From Pontibacillus halophilus JSM 076056 = DSM 19796 (GTDB lineage Bacteria; Bacillota; Bacilli; Bacillales; BH030062), in the NCBI RefSeq assembly GCF_000425205.1, contig NZ_AULI01000014.1:16833-80832 (forward strand): 64,000 nucleotides of DNA, written 5' to 3'. Numbering within the stretch: the stretch's first letter is position 1; each line of letters opens with the position of its first letter. Positions 42,311-51,272 of this stretch are shown piece after piece. The translations under genes and the position numbers were made by a program. The notes under the pieces are model-generated. The model searched no databases, was not told the DNA's origin, and saw only the letters and a program-made list of their open reading frames with translations.

Positions 42311-43765
42311 TTAAAACGGATATTGGCGGTATTCGCTTTGAACACTAATCCACTTCACTGTAGTGAATTTATCAAGTGCCCACTCTCCGTTGAAGCGTCC
42401 AATGCCGGACTGTTTCTCTCCACCAAAGGCTACATGGCTTTCATCGTTAACAGACTGGTCGTTAATGTGAATCATACCCGTCTCGATTCGTTTCGCCACT
42501 TCCATACCTCTGAATCGGTCTTCTGTAAATACAGAGCCGCTTAAGCCGTAGATTGAATTGTTCGCTTCCTCAATTGCTTCTTCTTCACTTCCAACTTTCA
42601 TCAACGCAGCAACTGGTCCGAAGATTTCATTCTTAGCAATCGGCATATCACCTGTAACATTGCCAAGTACAGTTGGAGCCATTAGATTGCCCTTCGTCTC
42701 GCCACTTACGAGCTTTTCTGCACCTTGTTGGATACTTTCTTCAACATCCTTTTCAATGCGTTCAACTGCATCACGGTTAATAACCGGACCGACTACCGTA
42801 TCTTGTTCAGATGGATCGCCAAATTTTAAGCCTTGTATTTTCTTCGTGAATTTATCTACAAATTCGTCGTAAACGTTCTCGTGAATGATCATTCTGTTCA
42901 ACGACATACAAATCTGACCTTGGTGAAGGAACTTACCGAAGGCAGCTGCTTCGACAGCTTGGTCAATATTAGCATCTTCTAGCACAAGCATAGCGTTATT
43001 CCCACCTAGCTCGAGCGCTGTTTCTTTAATGTGCTTCCCAGCTAATTCACCAATATGGCTGCCAACTTCTGTAGAGCCGGTGAATGAGATTACTTTCGGT
43101 GTTTCATGTGTAACAAATTCATCACCAATTTCAGAACCGCGCCCTACCACGACATTCACGACACCTTTAGGGAAGCCTGCTTGTTCAAATAATTCAGCGA
43201 TTAAGAGTCCTGATGTAATCGGTGTATCAGACGCAGGCTTTACAACAACCGTATTCCCTGTTGCAATTGCTGGTGCAATGGAGCGAAGTGCTAAGTGGAA
43301 TGGGAAATTCCATGGTCCAATTACCCCTACAACGCCTTTAGGACCGCGGTGAACAAAGTTGTTCTTACCAGGTACGTTTGAGGGAATAATGGTTCCTTCC
43401 ATACGCGTTGGGAAGGACATGGATTCCTTCACTACAGCAAAGGCCGCATTGAATTCAACTTGAGATTTAATCCTTGTACTTCCAGATTCTTTAACAAGCC
43501 AATCAATAATCTCTTCTTTATTCTCTCGCATGACTTTAAGTAACGATTCAAAGTAAGCTTGTTGCTTTGCAGGGAGCAAGGATTGCCATTCTTTTTGTGC
43601 GACCTCCGCACTCTTATATGCATGGTCTAAATCTTCCTTGTTTGCTGATTGAATCACATTAATTGTTTCTTCAGAATATGGATTGACGTTCTCAATCGTT
43701 TTCTCACTGGAGCCGTTCATCCACTCTCCATTTATATATTGCTTCGTGAATTTATCCGCGTTCAT
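42311..43765 (-). CDS. Aldehyde dehydrogenase family protein, YfmT/vanillin-dehydrogenase-like
   Basis: A 484-residue NAD(P)-dependent enzyme that oxidises aldehydes to acids. The GPWNFPFH motif, the cofactor loop GSTEVGSHI, general base Glu in TALELGGNNAML and nucleophile Cys in HQGQICMS are intact, and ENEIFGPVA closes the fold. It is most like B. subtilis YfmT, an aromatic aldehyde dehydrogenase. ATG follows GGAGGG. It is monocistronic; the gap 43766-43944 shows no other gene or site. Confidence 0.9.
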   Translation of the reverse strand: MNADKFTKQYINGEWMNGSSEKTIENVNPYSEETINVIQSANKEDLDHAYKSAEVAQKEWQSLLPAKQQAYFESLLKVMRENKEEIIDWLVKESGSTRIKSQVEFNAAFAVVKESMSFPTRMEGTIIPSNVPGKNNFVHRGPKGVVGVIGPWNFPFHLALRSIAPAIATGNTVVVKPASDTPITSGLLIAELFEQAGFPKGVVNVVVGRGSEIGDEFVTHETPKVISFTGSTEVGSHIGELAGKHIKETALELGGNNAMLVLEDANIDQAVEAAAFGKFLHQGQICMSLNRMIIHENVYDEFVDKFTKKIQGLKFGDPSEQDTVVGPVINRDAVERIEKDVEESIQQGAEKLVSGETKGNLMAPTVLGNVTGDMPIAKNEIFGPVAALMKVGSEEEAIEEANNSIYGLSGSVFTEDRFRGMEVAKRIETGMIHINDQSVNDESHVAFGGEKQSGIGRFNGEWALDKFTTVKWISVQSEYRQYPF

Positions 43766-43944
43766 GTCTTTCCCTCCTACTCAAAATTAAGTCTTACATC
43801 CTTAGGTATACCACCTGTATAAGTTCTGAAACAGTCTCCTGCTCACGGGCATGCTCTACTTCATTAACGTTCCTCGCAGTCACGTGCATTATGTAGAGAT
43901 TCTAAAAGAACGAGTTTGGGTACTCTTCTCTCACCTTCTCTATG

Positions 43945-44385
43945 CTAGTTGATGACCATATCTATGTGTGGGATACCATCATCTAAATACGTCTCACTAA
44001 TTGCCTGAAAACCGAATGACTCATAAAAAGATTTTAAGTATGCTTGTGCTTGTATTTGAATACAACGTTCTCCAAATAGATTCTTAATTTGATTTATTCC
44101 TTCTTGAAACACAAGTCGGCCGTATCCTCTTCCCCGATAGCCTTGTGTCACCAACGTCCTCCCTATTGAGGCTTTGTCATAACGTACCCCGCCTCTGAAG
44201 ATTCTACAATAAGCAGCTAATTGTCCTTCGTCTTCCATCCATATATGAATAGCCTCAGGGTCGGCTCCATCTACTTCTGGATACGGACATTGCTGCTCAA
44301 CGACGAAGACATTGACCCGCTCTTTGATAATCATATGTAGTTCCTCTACAGTTAGTTGGCTATAGCTTCTAATGTGCCAATTCAC
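43945..44385 (-). CDS. ElaA-like GNAT acetyltransferase
   Basis: A 146-residue acetyltransferase of the ElaA group: ERVNVFVVEQQCPYPEVDG near the N-terminus, ASIGRTLVTQGYRGRGYG as acetyl-CoA loop and YESFGFQAISETYLDDGIPH at the end. GTG at 44385 is preferred because GGGAG lies eight bases upstream, and family members begin with a short NWH-type lead; the upstream GTG/ATG codons are in or next to this site. Substrate unknown. Confidence 0.84.
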   Translation of the reverse strand: MNWHIRSYSQLTVEELHMIIKERVNVFVVEQQCPYPEVDGADPEAIHIWMEDEGQLAAYCRIFRGGVRYDKASIGRTLVTQGYRGRGYGRLVFQEGINQIKNLFGERCIQIQAQAYLKSFYESFGFQAISETYLDDGIPHIDMVIN

Positions 44386-44501
44386 ACCCATCACTCCCTA
44401 TCATTCATTCCTTATACGTTATCACAGTTTCTGGTTTCTGGAATAGCTCAGTTGGGAATACCTTAGGAGAAAAAAGAATCTGGTTAAAGGAGGACAAAAT
44501 C

Positions 44502-45881
44502 ATGCTTCGCCGTATCTTACCGAGCCCTATTTATGAATACTTAAACATGTCTAAACGCAGACGAAAGCATGAACTTCAAATGAACATATGGTTCATGCCT
44601 GCCATCTACATAGCTATTTCAACGTTACTCGTAGTCGCTACACTACTCCTTGACCTTTATGTGGATATCTCTCAATACACGCCTAACCTGTTCCAGTCAC
44701 AAGCATCTCTTACCCGCGTGTTGGTCAGTAGTTTAATTGGAGCGATCCTTACACTAAGCGCATACACCCTGAACTCAATATTAATCGTGTTAACCACATT
44801 CAGCGGCCAATTTTCCCCGCGTCTTCTGCTGAACTTTATATCCGACCGGAAAACACAACATATATTAGGTATTTTCAATGGTAGCTTCGTCTATGTGTTA
44901 TTTGTGTTTCTATTCATTAGTAACCAAGCAGATGAAACGTTCGTAGCCGTTCCAGTCAGCACCGTACTACTTGCTTTCGTCTGTGCTGTGACGTTTATTT
45001 ACTTTATCAATCATGCTACAACGTGGATGCAGGTTCATAACATCACATTAAATATGAGAAATGTCTCTGAGCGTATGCTCAAGAATTCGTTAGAGAAGGA
45101 GATGGCACCTCTACGAACAAACGATTCACTCGGCCAAGAAGAACAACTCCATAATCACAATTGGACAACTCTTTATACACATAAGACGGGTTATGTTCAG
45201 TTGGTCGACTTTAAACAGATGGTCGAAGAAGCGAAGAAAGATGATCTTATCATTCGATTGGAAGCGCCAATCGGCAAATGGCTATTACGAGGGAATCCAC
45301 TCCTCTCGTATCAGTGGAATACCTCCTCTGAAATTGACGAACGGAAATACCAGTCGCTGATTGATATTGGGCATAAGCAAACGGAAATTCAAGACATTGA
45401 GCACGGCTTAAACAAACTATCGGAAGTCGGAATTAAAGCATTAGGAAATGACGACCCGAAGACAGCCGCTAACGTGATTAACCAATTGTCCGATTTGCTA
45501 CTGACAATCTCAACGCTTATGTCGAAGAATCCTTACTTAGTGGATGAGAACGAACAACTCCGTGTCATCGTCCCAGAGAGTTCATTTGAATATTACTTGT
45601 ATAAAGGATTTGGTTATATTCGCCATTATGCAACTGGCAATGTCCCAATCATTACAGACATCATATCGTCCCTCACATGTCTAGCTAAATCTATTCATCC
45701 AAGCTTCCACCAATGCATTTGGGAACTCGCTTGTAATACAACAAGTGGATTCACGAACATGCACATCTATGAACTGGATGAACGTTATTTATTGCGTAGC
45801 TTAGAGGAATTGGCTGAAGTGACAAATAATCTCGACCACTTCTATCAAGTAAAGAACAGCATTCAGTCTACACCAGCATAA
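44502..45881 (+). CDS. DUF2254 membrane protein 2
   Basis: A 459-residue paralogue of the protein at 36501-37916. It has four N-terminal helices (about 32-170) with NSILIVLTTFSGQFSPRLLLNFI, and a cytoplasmic region with DIEHGLNKLSEVGIKALGNDDPKTAANVI, the DUF2254 core. The first 30 residues are basic and add a tail not present in the first member. ATG follows AAAGGAGG. Function unknown; a membrane sensor or channel is possible. Confidence 0.86.
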   Translation: MLRRILPSPIYEYLNMSKRRRKHELQMNIWFMPAIYIAISTLLVVATLLLDLYVDISQYTPNLFQSQASLTRVLVSSLIGAILTLSAYTLNSILIVLTTFSGQFSPRLLLNFISDRKTQHILGIFNGSFVYVLFVFLFISNQADETFVAVPVSTVLLAFVCAVTFIYFINHATTWMQVHNITLNMRNVSERMLKNSLEKEMAPLRTNDSLGQEEQLHNHNWTTLYTHKTGYVQLVDFKQMVEEAKKDDLIIRLEAPIGKWLLRGNPLLSYQWNTSSEIDERKYQSLIDIGHKQTEIQDIEHGLNKLSEVGIKALGNDDPKTAANVINQLSDLLLTISTLMSKNPYLVDENEQLRVIVPESSFEYYLYKGFGYIRHYATGNVPIITDIISSLTCLAKSIHPSFHQCIWELACNTTSGFTNMHIYELDERYLLRSLEELAEVTNNLDHFYQVKNSIQSTPA

Positions 45882-45882
45882 T

Positions 45883-45915
45883 AAAAGGGGGCGTTTCATT
45901 ACGCCCCCCTTTTTA
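45883..45915 (+). terminator. Terminator of the second DUF2254 gene
   Basis: AAAAGGGGGCGT and ACGCCCCCCTTTTT around a six-base loop, immediately after the stop codon. Confidence 0.92.
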
Positions 45916-46155
45916 ATGATTTCCCTTCTTAAGGGTCTGTCGAGATAGTTGGATCATTTCTTTAATCATAACCCCAATCCGCCCACCCACTTTCAAAGCA
46001 TCCCTAGACAAGAGGTTTCCATTGTATCCGTTTTGTATCGGAGCCCCTTTCGTCCCTTGCGGATTGAAAGCACCTTATATCCTTAACTACATAAATCAAA
46101 TCACAACATCTCTCCCCGTTTCGTATAGAAAGCTATCCAAATTGTTCTTCTCATT
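45913..46155 (-). pseudogene. Decayed alpha/beta-type small acid-soluble spore protein gene
   Basis: Read on the minus strand, one frame ends with a 53-codon stretch containing IQNGYNGNLLSRDALKVGG, then IGVMIKEMIQLSRQTLKKG and a stop at 45913; this matches the DNA-binding C-terminal half of alpha/beta-type SASP (GxNGxLTSRxxGxVGG...MVKxMI). Upstream in the same frame LDSFLYETGRDVVI recalls the N-terminal half. Between the two parts are in-frame stops at 46096-46098, 46087-46089 and 46075-46077, and no usable start or ribosome site follows them. The gene is therefore dead, with its frame still preserved. Confidence 0.65.
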
Positions 46156-46204
46156 GAAAAGAATATAAACTAGATAAAAAGACGATACATAAAGGAGTTT
46201 GCAT

Positions 46205-48361
46205 ATGGACAAGATGGCATCCGCCCTTATTAAATCAAACAAATGGCTACTATCAATATGGGTCATCATTTTCGTGGCGTTCGGATATTATGCATTAGAC
46301 CTCCCTTCAAAACTTGAAGGAGATGGATTTCGCACTACGGGGGAATATGAGGAAGTTGAAGACACCTTAAACGACAAATTCGACTTTCCGACCTCTACAA
46401 TCTTACTGCTCTTTGAAGACCAGAACATCGATGATTGGGAGGAAGACATTCAGAACGTTCTTACAGAGATGAAAGAAGTTCAATCCATTGAAACTGTGTT
46501 ATCTCCATTAGAAGACGACACGATGATGGACGGGAAAGTCGCTTATGCCGCCCTTCATTTAGAAGAAGAGGCTACAGATAAGAAGAGAATCATTGAAGAC
46601 GTCCGTTCTATTGCAGATTCATACAAAGGCGTAGCTGTTACAGGCGAACCCGTAATTTCAGAAGACATTAATAAGGCTAGTCAAGATGACTTGAAAACGG
46701 CTGAACTTATTGGCTTACCTGTTGCTTTACTTATGTTGCTGTTCGCCTTTGGAAGTGTCGTTGCTTCACTTGTGCCGATTTTAGTTGGGGGCATAACGGT
46801 CGTGACTGCCTTGGGTGTGCTGACACTCATAGGAGAGCAAATGAATTTATCCGTGTTCTTGCTGAATGTCGTTCCTATGATTGGACTTGCATTAAGCATT
46901 GATTTCGCGCTTCTCTTTATCAACCGTTACCGTGAGGAGCTTGCTAATCACAATTCGACTGCTGCCATTCGTACGACCATTGTCACGGCGGGACGCTCAA
47001 TCTTATTCTCAGCTATGTGTGTATTCATCGGATTAGGGGCGATGATGGTCATTCAAGTGGATATCTTCCAGACGATCGCTTTAGGGGGCATGGTGGTTGT
47101 CTTTATCGCTGTATTAAGCGCGTTAACACTTCTCCCGTCTATCCTGTACTTACTCGGTGGGAACATTAATAAATGGCGCGTCCTTAAAGTGAAAGACCAA
47201 TCGGTTGGTCGATGGAGGACATTTGCGAAATGGGTGATGAAGCGTCCAATTGTGCTAACCGTCGTTTCTGTCATAGTGCTTGGAATCGGAATCTTACCTA
47301 TTCAGCAAATGAACTTATCCATTCCAACCATCTCTGCTTTGCCTGATAGCTATGAATCCCGGTCCGCCTATGAAACGATTGAAGAGACCTTCTTAAGTCC
47401 AGAGGAAAGCCAAGTCTTCTTACTTGCTGAGCGTAACGGTGATTGGACAGAGGAAGATGGGTTATCTCAATGGGAAGATCTAAAGCAAGAAATTGAGGAG
47501 GAACCGCTTGTAAGCGAGGTTGCGACTTTATTCTCAACAACTGAGTTATCGTCGAGTGATGAAGCATTTCTTGCCTTGCAACAAGATGACACGAAGGCAC
47601 AGCTTCAACCCGTGCTGGACCGGTTCATACAAGAAGGAACATTGCTTCTTCCTGTCACAATTGACGTTAAAGCGGATACGGAAGAAGCGCAGCAACTTGT
47701 TCGAGATTGGAAGGACAAAGACTTTGGCGTAACTGTACGGATTGGAGGACAGCCGAAATTCAACCAAGAAATCTATGACGAGATTTACAACAACCTATGG
47801 CTGAGTATCGCTATTATTCTCGTATCTACGTTTACCATACTCATGCTTGCGTTTCGTTCAATTCTCATTCCGCTTAAAGCAATCCTTATGAATATATTAG
47901 GACTTACCTCTACCTTTGGAATTCTTGTACTCGTCTTTCAGAATGGACTGTTCGGGCTTCCTGAGGCAGATATTGCGCTTATGCTTCCAGTTCTCGTATT
48001 CAGCCTCGTGTTTGGGTTAAGTATGGACTATGAAGTGTTCTTAATTTCTAGAATTCATGAGTATTATGTTGAAACGAAAGACAATCACTACGCCACTGTA
48101 GAAGGACTCGCCAACACGAGTAAGATTATTACCTCTGCTGCTTTAATTATGATTGTCATTACTGGGGCTTTTGCGTTTACGAATGTTATGCCAGTGAAGC
48201 AGATTGGAATTGGGATTGCCATTGCAATCTTTATTGATGCCACCATCATCCGCTTGCTTCTTGTACCGAGTTTAATGAAGTTATTGGGCTCATTGAACTG
48301 GTGGTTCCCATTCAAGAAGAAATCAGCCTCTTCCATTAAATCAAAGAGTCAAACTCCGTAA
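46205..48361 (+). CDS. MMPL/RND-family membrane protein, YdfJ-like
   Basis: A 718-residue exporter-like protein with two homologous halves, each with one helix, an extracytoplasmic domain (about 35-160 and 380-530) and a block of five helices. Functional RND motifs such as GLALSIDFALLFINRYREE and FGLSMDYEVFLISRIHEYY hold the membrane Asp residues used for proton coupling. It is close to B. subtilis YdfJ; the substrate may be a lipid or siderophore-like compound. ATG at 46205 has AAGGAG seven bases upstream; the TTG two codons before is within range but less likely. Confidence 0.89.
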   Translation: MDKMASALIKSNKWLLSIWVIIFVAFGYYALDLPSKLEGDGFRTTGEYEEVEDTLNDKFDFPTSTILLLFEDQNIDDWEEDIQNVLTEMKEVQSIETVLSPLEDDTMMDGKVAYAALHLEEEATDKKRIIEDVRSIADSYKGVAVTGEPVISEDINKASQDDLKTAELIGLPVALLMLLFAFGSVVASLVPILVGGITVVTALGVLTLIGEQMNLSVFLLNVVPMIGLALSIDFALLFINRYREELANHNSTAAIRTTIVTAGRSILFSAMCVFIGLGAMMVIQVDIFQTIALGGMVVVFIAVLSALTLLPSILYLLGGNINKWRVLKVKDQSVGRWRTFAKWVMKRPIVLTVVSVIVLGIGILPIQQMNLSIPTISALPDSYESRSAYETIEETFLSPEESQVFLLAERNGDWTEEDGLSQWEDLKQEIEEEPLVSEVATLFSTTELSSSDEAFLALQQDDTKAQLQPVLDRFIQEGTLLLPVTIDVKADTEEAQQLVRDWKDKDFGVTVRIGGQPKFNQEIYDEIYNNLWLSIAIILVSTFTILMLAFRSILIPLKAILMNILGLTSTFGILVLVFQNGLFGLPEADIALMLPVLVFSLVFGLSMDYEVFLISRIHEYYVETKDNHYATVEGLANTSKIITSAALIMIVITGAFAFTNVMPVKQIGIGIAIAIFIDATIIRLLLVPSLMKLLGSLNWWFPFKKKSASSIKSKSQTP

Positions 48362-48390
48362 AGAGCAGGGATTACCTGCTCTTTTTTTCT
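48361..48390. terminator. Terminator, MMPL / DoxX genes
   Basis: AAGAGCAGG and CCTGCTCTT with a five-base loop, followed by seven T on the plus strand. Its right arm includes the last codons of the convergent DoxX gene. Confidence 0.88.
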
Positions 48391-48752
48391 TTTGAGACGG
48401 CAAGCACCCACCCTATTAGCACGGGTTGGAATAATATCCTTACCCATAGCAACGTACGATTCACATCTTCTGACCCAGGTGCTGGCACTCCGACAACCGC
48501 TGCATAAATATTCGCTGGGAAGATGACCACCAAATAAATGGCCGTCCATTTCCCGGCTTGCTCTCTCGTAGTTGGAAGAAGTAGAAGCACAGCCAGTACC
48601 CACTCCGCTACACCTGTTGCATAGACGAGAAATGTTCGAGCAGGCACCCACTCAGGCAACATCGCCCGAAATCCTTCCATAGCCGTGAAATGGAACACGC
48701 CAGCCAGGATAAAGAAGAGGACAAATACGTATAATCCGATTTTCTTAAACAT
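48372..48752 (-). CDS. DoxX-like membrane protein
   Basis: A 126-residue protein with four hydrophobic helices: helix 1 holds LFFILAGVFHFTAMEGF, and VYATGVAEWVLAVLLLLP is the second; both are DoxX-family hallmarks. Relatives support quinone or thiosulfate oxidation or act as small oxidoreductase subunits; here nothing adjacent suggests a partner. ATG follows AAGGAGGG. Confidence 0.83.
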   Translation of the reverse strand: MFKKIGLYVFVLFFILAGVFHFTAMEGFRAMLPEWVPARTFLVYATGVAEWVLAVLLLLPTTREQAGKWTAIYLVVIFPANIYAAVVGVPAPGSEDVNRTLLWVRILFQPVLIGWVLAVSKEKKSR

Positions 48753-48878
48753 GAGGGTCCCTCCTTTTATTATTTTTTCACTATAAGATTATCCAACTTG
48801 TTTAAATTTGGTGCAAGGTGGAATAGTCTCTCTGAAAGAGTAGTCATACATTGAATGATTGTTAAAGGAGGATATACA

Positions 48879-49748
48879 ATGGATCGCCAGCATCTCCAAA
48901 CTGAAGGACAACCAAGACAGGAACAACAACGCCAACCAGGTTACGAAGGACCAATGAATCCAAGCCCGCTTCAGGCGGATGAAGACTATCAAAGTGGCAA
49001 CAAGTTAAAAGGGAAGGTTGCGCTCATTACAGGAGCGGACAGCGGAATCGGACGCTCTGTAGCGATTGGCTATGCGAAAGAAGGCGCAGACGTTGCAATC
49101 TCCTACTTAGACGAACACGAAGATGCTGAGGAAACAAAACGAAAAGTTGAAGCAGAAGGAAGAAAAGCCATCTTGTTACCTGGGGACGTAGGTGACGAAC
49201 AAGTGGCTTCAGACATTATTGATCAAACGATTGATCAATTGGGTCAACTTGATATTCTTGTTAATAATGCTGCTGAACAGCATCCAACTGATGATTTATT
49301 AAATATTTCTGCTGAACAGTTAGAGAAAACGTTCAGAACAAATGTATACTCCATGTTCTATACAACGAAAGCAGCGATTCCACACTTGAAGCCAGGAAGC
49401 TCGATTATCAATACCGCTTCCATCAACCCTTATGTAGGTAATCCAGAGCTCGTGGACTACACATCTACTAAAGGAGCTGTTGTAGCCTTCACCCGCTCGA
49501 TGGCGAAGCAATTAGTGAATAAAGGGATTCGTGTGAACGGGGTAGCACCTGGCCCAATCTGGACGCCACTTATCCCAGCCACATTCTCTGAAGAGGAAGT
49601 TGAGCAGTTTGGAACAAACACGCTCATGGGTCGACCAGGACAGCCTGTAGAACACGTAGGCAGCTATGTGCTCTTGGCGTCCGATGATTCCTCTTACATG
49701 ACTGGACAATTCATCCACATTAACGGTGGTATGTTCACATCTAGCTAA
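48879..49748 (+). CDS. SDR family oxidoreductase, YdaD/YhdF-like general stress type
   Basis: A 289-residue short-chain dehydrogenase with a 40-residue Gln/Pro-rich N-terminal extension typical of the YdaD/YhdF/YhxC group. Cofactor motif TGADSGIGRSVA, NNAAEQ, catalytic Ser in NTASINPY and YTSTKGA (Tyr-x3-Lys) are intact. ATG at 48879 follows AAAGGAGG. A possible sigma-B promoter, GTTTAA at 48800 and GGAATA at 48820 with a 14-base spacer, lies upstream; its -10 matches poorly. B. subtilis YdaD is a general stress protein. Confidence 0.87.
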   Translation: MDRQHLQTEGQPRQEQQRQPGYEGPMNPSPLQADEDYQSGNKLKGKVALITGADSGIGRSVAIGYAKEGADVAISYLDEHEDAEETKRKVEAEGRKAILLPGDVGDEQVASDIIDQTIDQLGQLDILVNNAAEQHPTDDLLNISAEQLEKTFRTNVYSMFYTTKAAIPHLKPGSSIINTASINPYVGNPELVDYTSTKGAVVAFTRSMAKQLVNKGIRVNGVAPGPIWTPLIPATFSEEEVEQFGTNTLMGRPGQPVEHVGSYVLLASDDSSYMTGQFIHINGGMFTSS

Positions 49749-49752
49749 AGGA

Positions 49753-49784
49753 AAGAGGACTAGAGTAACAACTCTAGTCCTCTT
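49753..49784. terminator. Bidirectional terminator, SDR / membrane protein genes
   Basis: AGAGGACTAGAGT and ACTCTAGTCCTCT with a four-base loop, between convergent units. Confidence 0.9.
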
Positions 49785-49792
49785 CTATATTC

Positions 49793-50413
49793 TTATGAAA
49801 GTTGTGAAGTCTCCTCTTTGGAACGAATTTGTTCAACTCCATGATCACCTAGAATCTTCTCGAGCTTACGTAAGGAGTGTTGTGTTTTCACTGCAATGGA
49901 GATTTGTTTCTTTCTAGTATGCACGATGACTTCTGACCCTTGTTCATTCATCGTTAAATTGTGCCCATAGAAACGATGTTCTTCTGTCACACGATGTGCC
50001 TCATAGGCGATTATGTCATCCCACTTGAATAACTTCAGCTTATATAACAAGCCCCTTGGAGTGGCGTAGAAAGAGTAGTCTTGCTGAGAGATAAACATAA
50101 GTCCGCCAAACATTAAGATTTGCCAGTAGATTACAAACGCATCATCCACGATATACATCGAGATGTTTAATCCAACAAGTAAAACCCCATAAACAATCAT
50201 AACCACGTTAACCCCGTTTCGCCGTTTCGTTTCAACACGTTCAAATGCAAAATTCGGAGCAACTGATACCTCTTCACTTTCCTCAACAGAAGGGTAGTAA
50301 GCATGGTTTAATTCACGAAGTGCCACTGACCGCTCTCGCAGTTTCCTTCCTAAGTAAAACACGACAAAGATACCGGTCATTACTGAGAATAGAACGTTAA
50401 TCAGTAGATTCAT
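49793..50413 (-). CDS. Membrane protein of unknown function with cytosolic C-terminal domain
   Basis: A 206-residue protein I do not recognise. It shows an N-terminal helix (about 5-22), a polar segment, two adjacent helices (about 70-110) and a C-terminal domain that begins YSFYATPRGLLYKLKLFKWDDIIAYEAHRV and has a bacterial-PH-like look. ATG follows GGAGG. It lies 30 bases after the zinc-ribbon gene and is probably cotranscribed with it. Confidence 0.72.
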   Translation of the reverse strand: MNLLINVLFSVMTGIFVVFYLGRKLRERSVALRELNHAYYPSVEESEEVSVAPNFAFERVETKRRNGVNVVMIVYGVLLVGLNISMYIVDDAFVIYWQILMFGGLMFISQQDYSFYATPRGLLYKLKLFKWDDIIAYEAHRVTEEHRFYGHNLTMNEQGSEVIVHTRKKQISIAVKTQHSLRKLEKILGDHGVEQIRSKEETSQLS

Positions 50414-50443
50414 CTAAAGCCTCCTCCCATCTTCCACTTGTCC

Positions 50444-50650
50444 TTAGCCAAAGAAGAAATCAAAAATGTTGGAAGCACTTGAAGCTTCTTTGTTATAAAA
50501 CTCCGAATATCCACAGTTCTTGCAATAAACAACCGTGAACTTGTTGTTCTGGACATCAAACATCTTGGCAAGTCCCGCCCCTGTCATCGCAACATCTTTC
50601 GTACCTGCATCTTTACTTCCGCACTTTACGCAACCTTTATCTTGACTCAT
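50444..50650 (-). CDS. Small zinc-ribbon protein
   Basis: A 68-residue protein with two CxxC knuckles, GCVKCGS at 7-12 and YCKNCGYSEFY near 44, enough to bind one zinc ion. This is the pattern of the YpzI/DUF-type nucleic-acid-binding ribbon proteins of Bacillus. Two adjacent ATG codons follow AAGGTGG; I use the second, with eight-base spacing. Function unknown; first gene of a unit with the membrane protein. Confidence 0.78.
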   Translation of the reverse strand: MSQDKGCVKCGSKDAGTKDVAMTGAGLAKMFDVQNNKFTVVYCKNCGYSEFYNKEASSASNIFDFFFG

Positions 50651-50905
50651 CATAACGACCACCTTTACTTGTTCTTTCTATTTTCTACGATGAAATCCTT
50701 GGTAAGGTTTCACTAAATCCTCTACGATTTCTGCGACCTTCTGTCTAACCCCTATCACTTTCTCTTCAAATGCTCTGGATTATCTACCACGGATGAGCTC
50801 TTACTTTCTGACATTCTATGGTCTACCTACTGTCTTACTCAGGCCCTTTCGTATTTTCACAGCTTGATTTCCATAGTATAGTGAACGAAAGAAAGGGGTG
50901 TCGAA
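50651..50905. other. Gap without recognisable genes
   Basis: This 255-base stretch between the divergent zinc-ribbon and CHY-zinc-finger genes holds no plausible coding frame and no strong stem-loop. It must contain the promoters for both genes, but I cannot pick convincing boxes. Confidence 0.5.
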
Positions 50906-51229
50906 ATGACTGGTCCAATTGTTAAAGGAGCTCTCATCGATAATGAAACGCGCTGCCGCCATTACCACGGGGAAACAGATGTCATTGCAATTAAGTTCTA
51001 TTGTTGCGGTACCTATTATCCTTGTCACCAATGCCACGATGAACATGCGTCTCATGAAAGCAAGGTTTGGCCAAAGGAGCAATTTAACGACAAAGCGATC
51101 CTTTGTGGAGTATGTAAGTATGAGCTGTCCATTCATGAATATATACAAAGTGGGTCCCATTGTCCCCGCTGCGAAGCATCGTTTAATCCTGGATGCCGTA
51201 CCCACTACCATTATTATTTCGAACGATAA
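50906..51229 (+). CDS. CHY zinc finger protein
   Basis: A 107-residue protein with nine Cys and many His in the CHY pattern: CRHYHGETDVIAIKFYCCG, then YPCHQCHDE, ILCGVCKYELS and CPRCEASFNPGC. It should bind three zinc ions. Relatives are found alone in bacteria and in plant/animal ubiquitin ligases; the bacterial role is unknown. ATG follows AAAGGGG. Confidence 0.88.
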   Translation: MTGPIVKGALIDNETRCRHYHGETDVIAIKFYCCGTYYPCHQCHDEHASHESKVWPKEQFNDKAILCGVCKYELSIHEYIQSGSHCPRCEASFNPGCRTHYHYYFER

Positions 51230-51270
51230 TAAGCCTCCGCCCTCCCGATTAGGAAGTACGGAGGCTTTTC
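51230..51270. terminator. Terminator, CHY gene / MFS exporter
   Basis: AAGCCTCCG and CGGAGGCTT around a long loop, followed by TTTC on the plus strand and A/T on the other. Confidence 0.75.
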
Positions 51271-51272
51271 AA

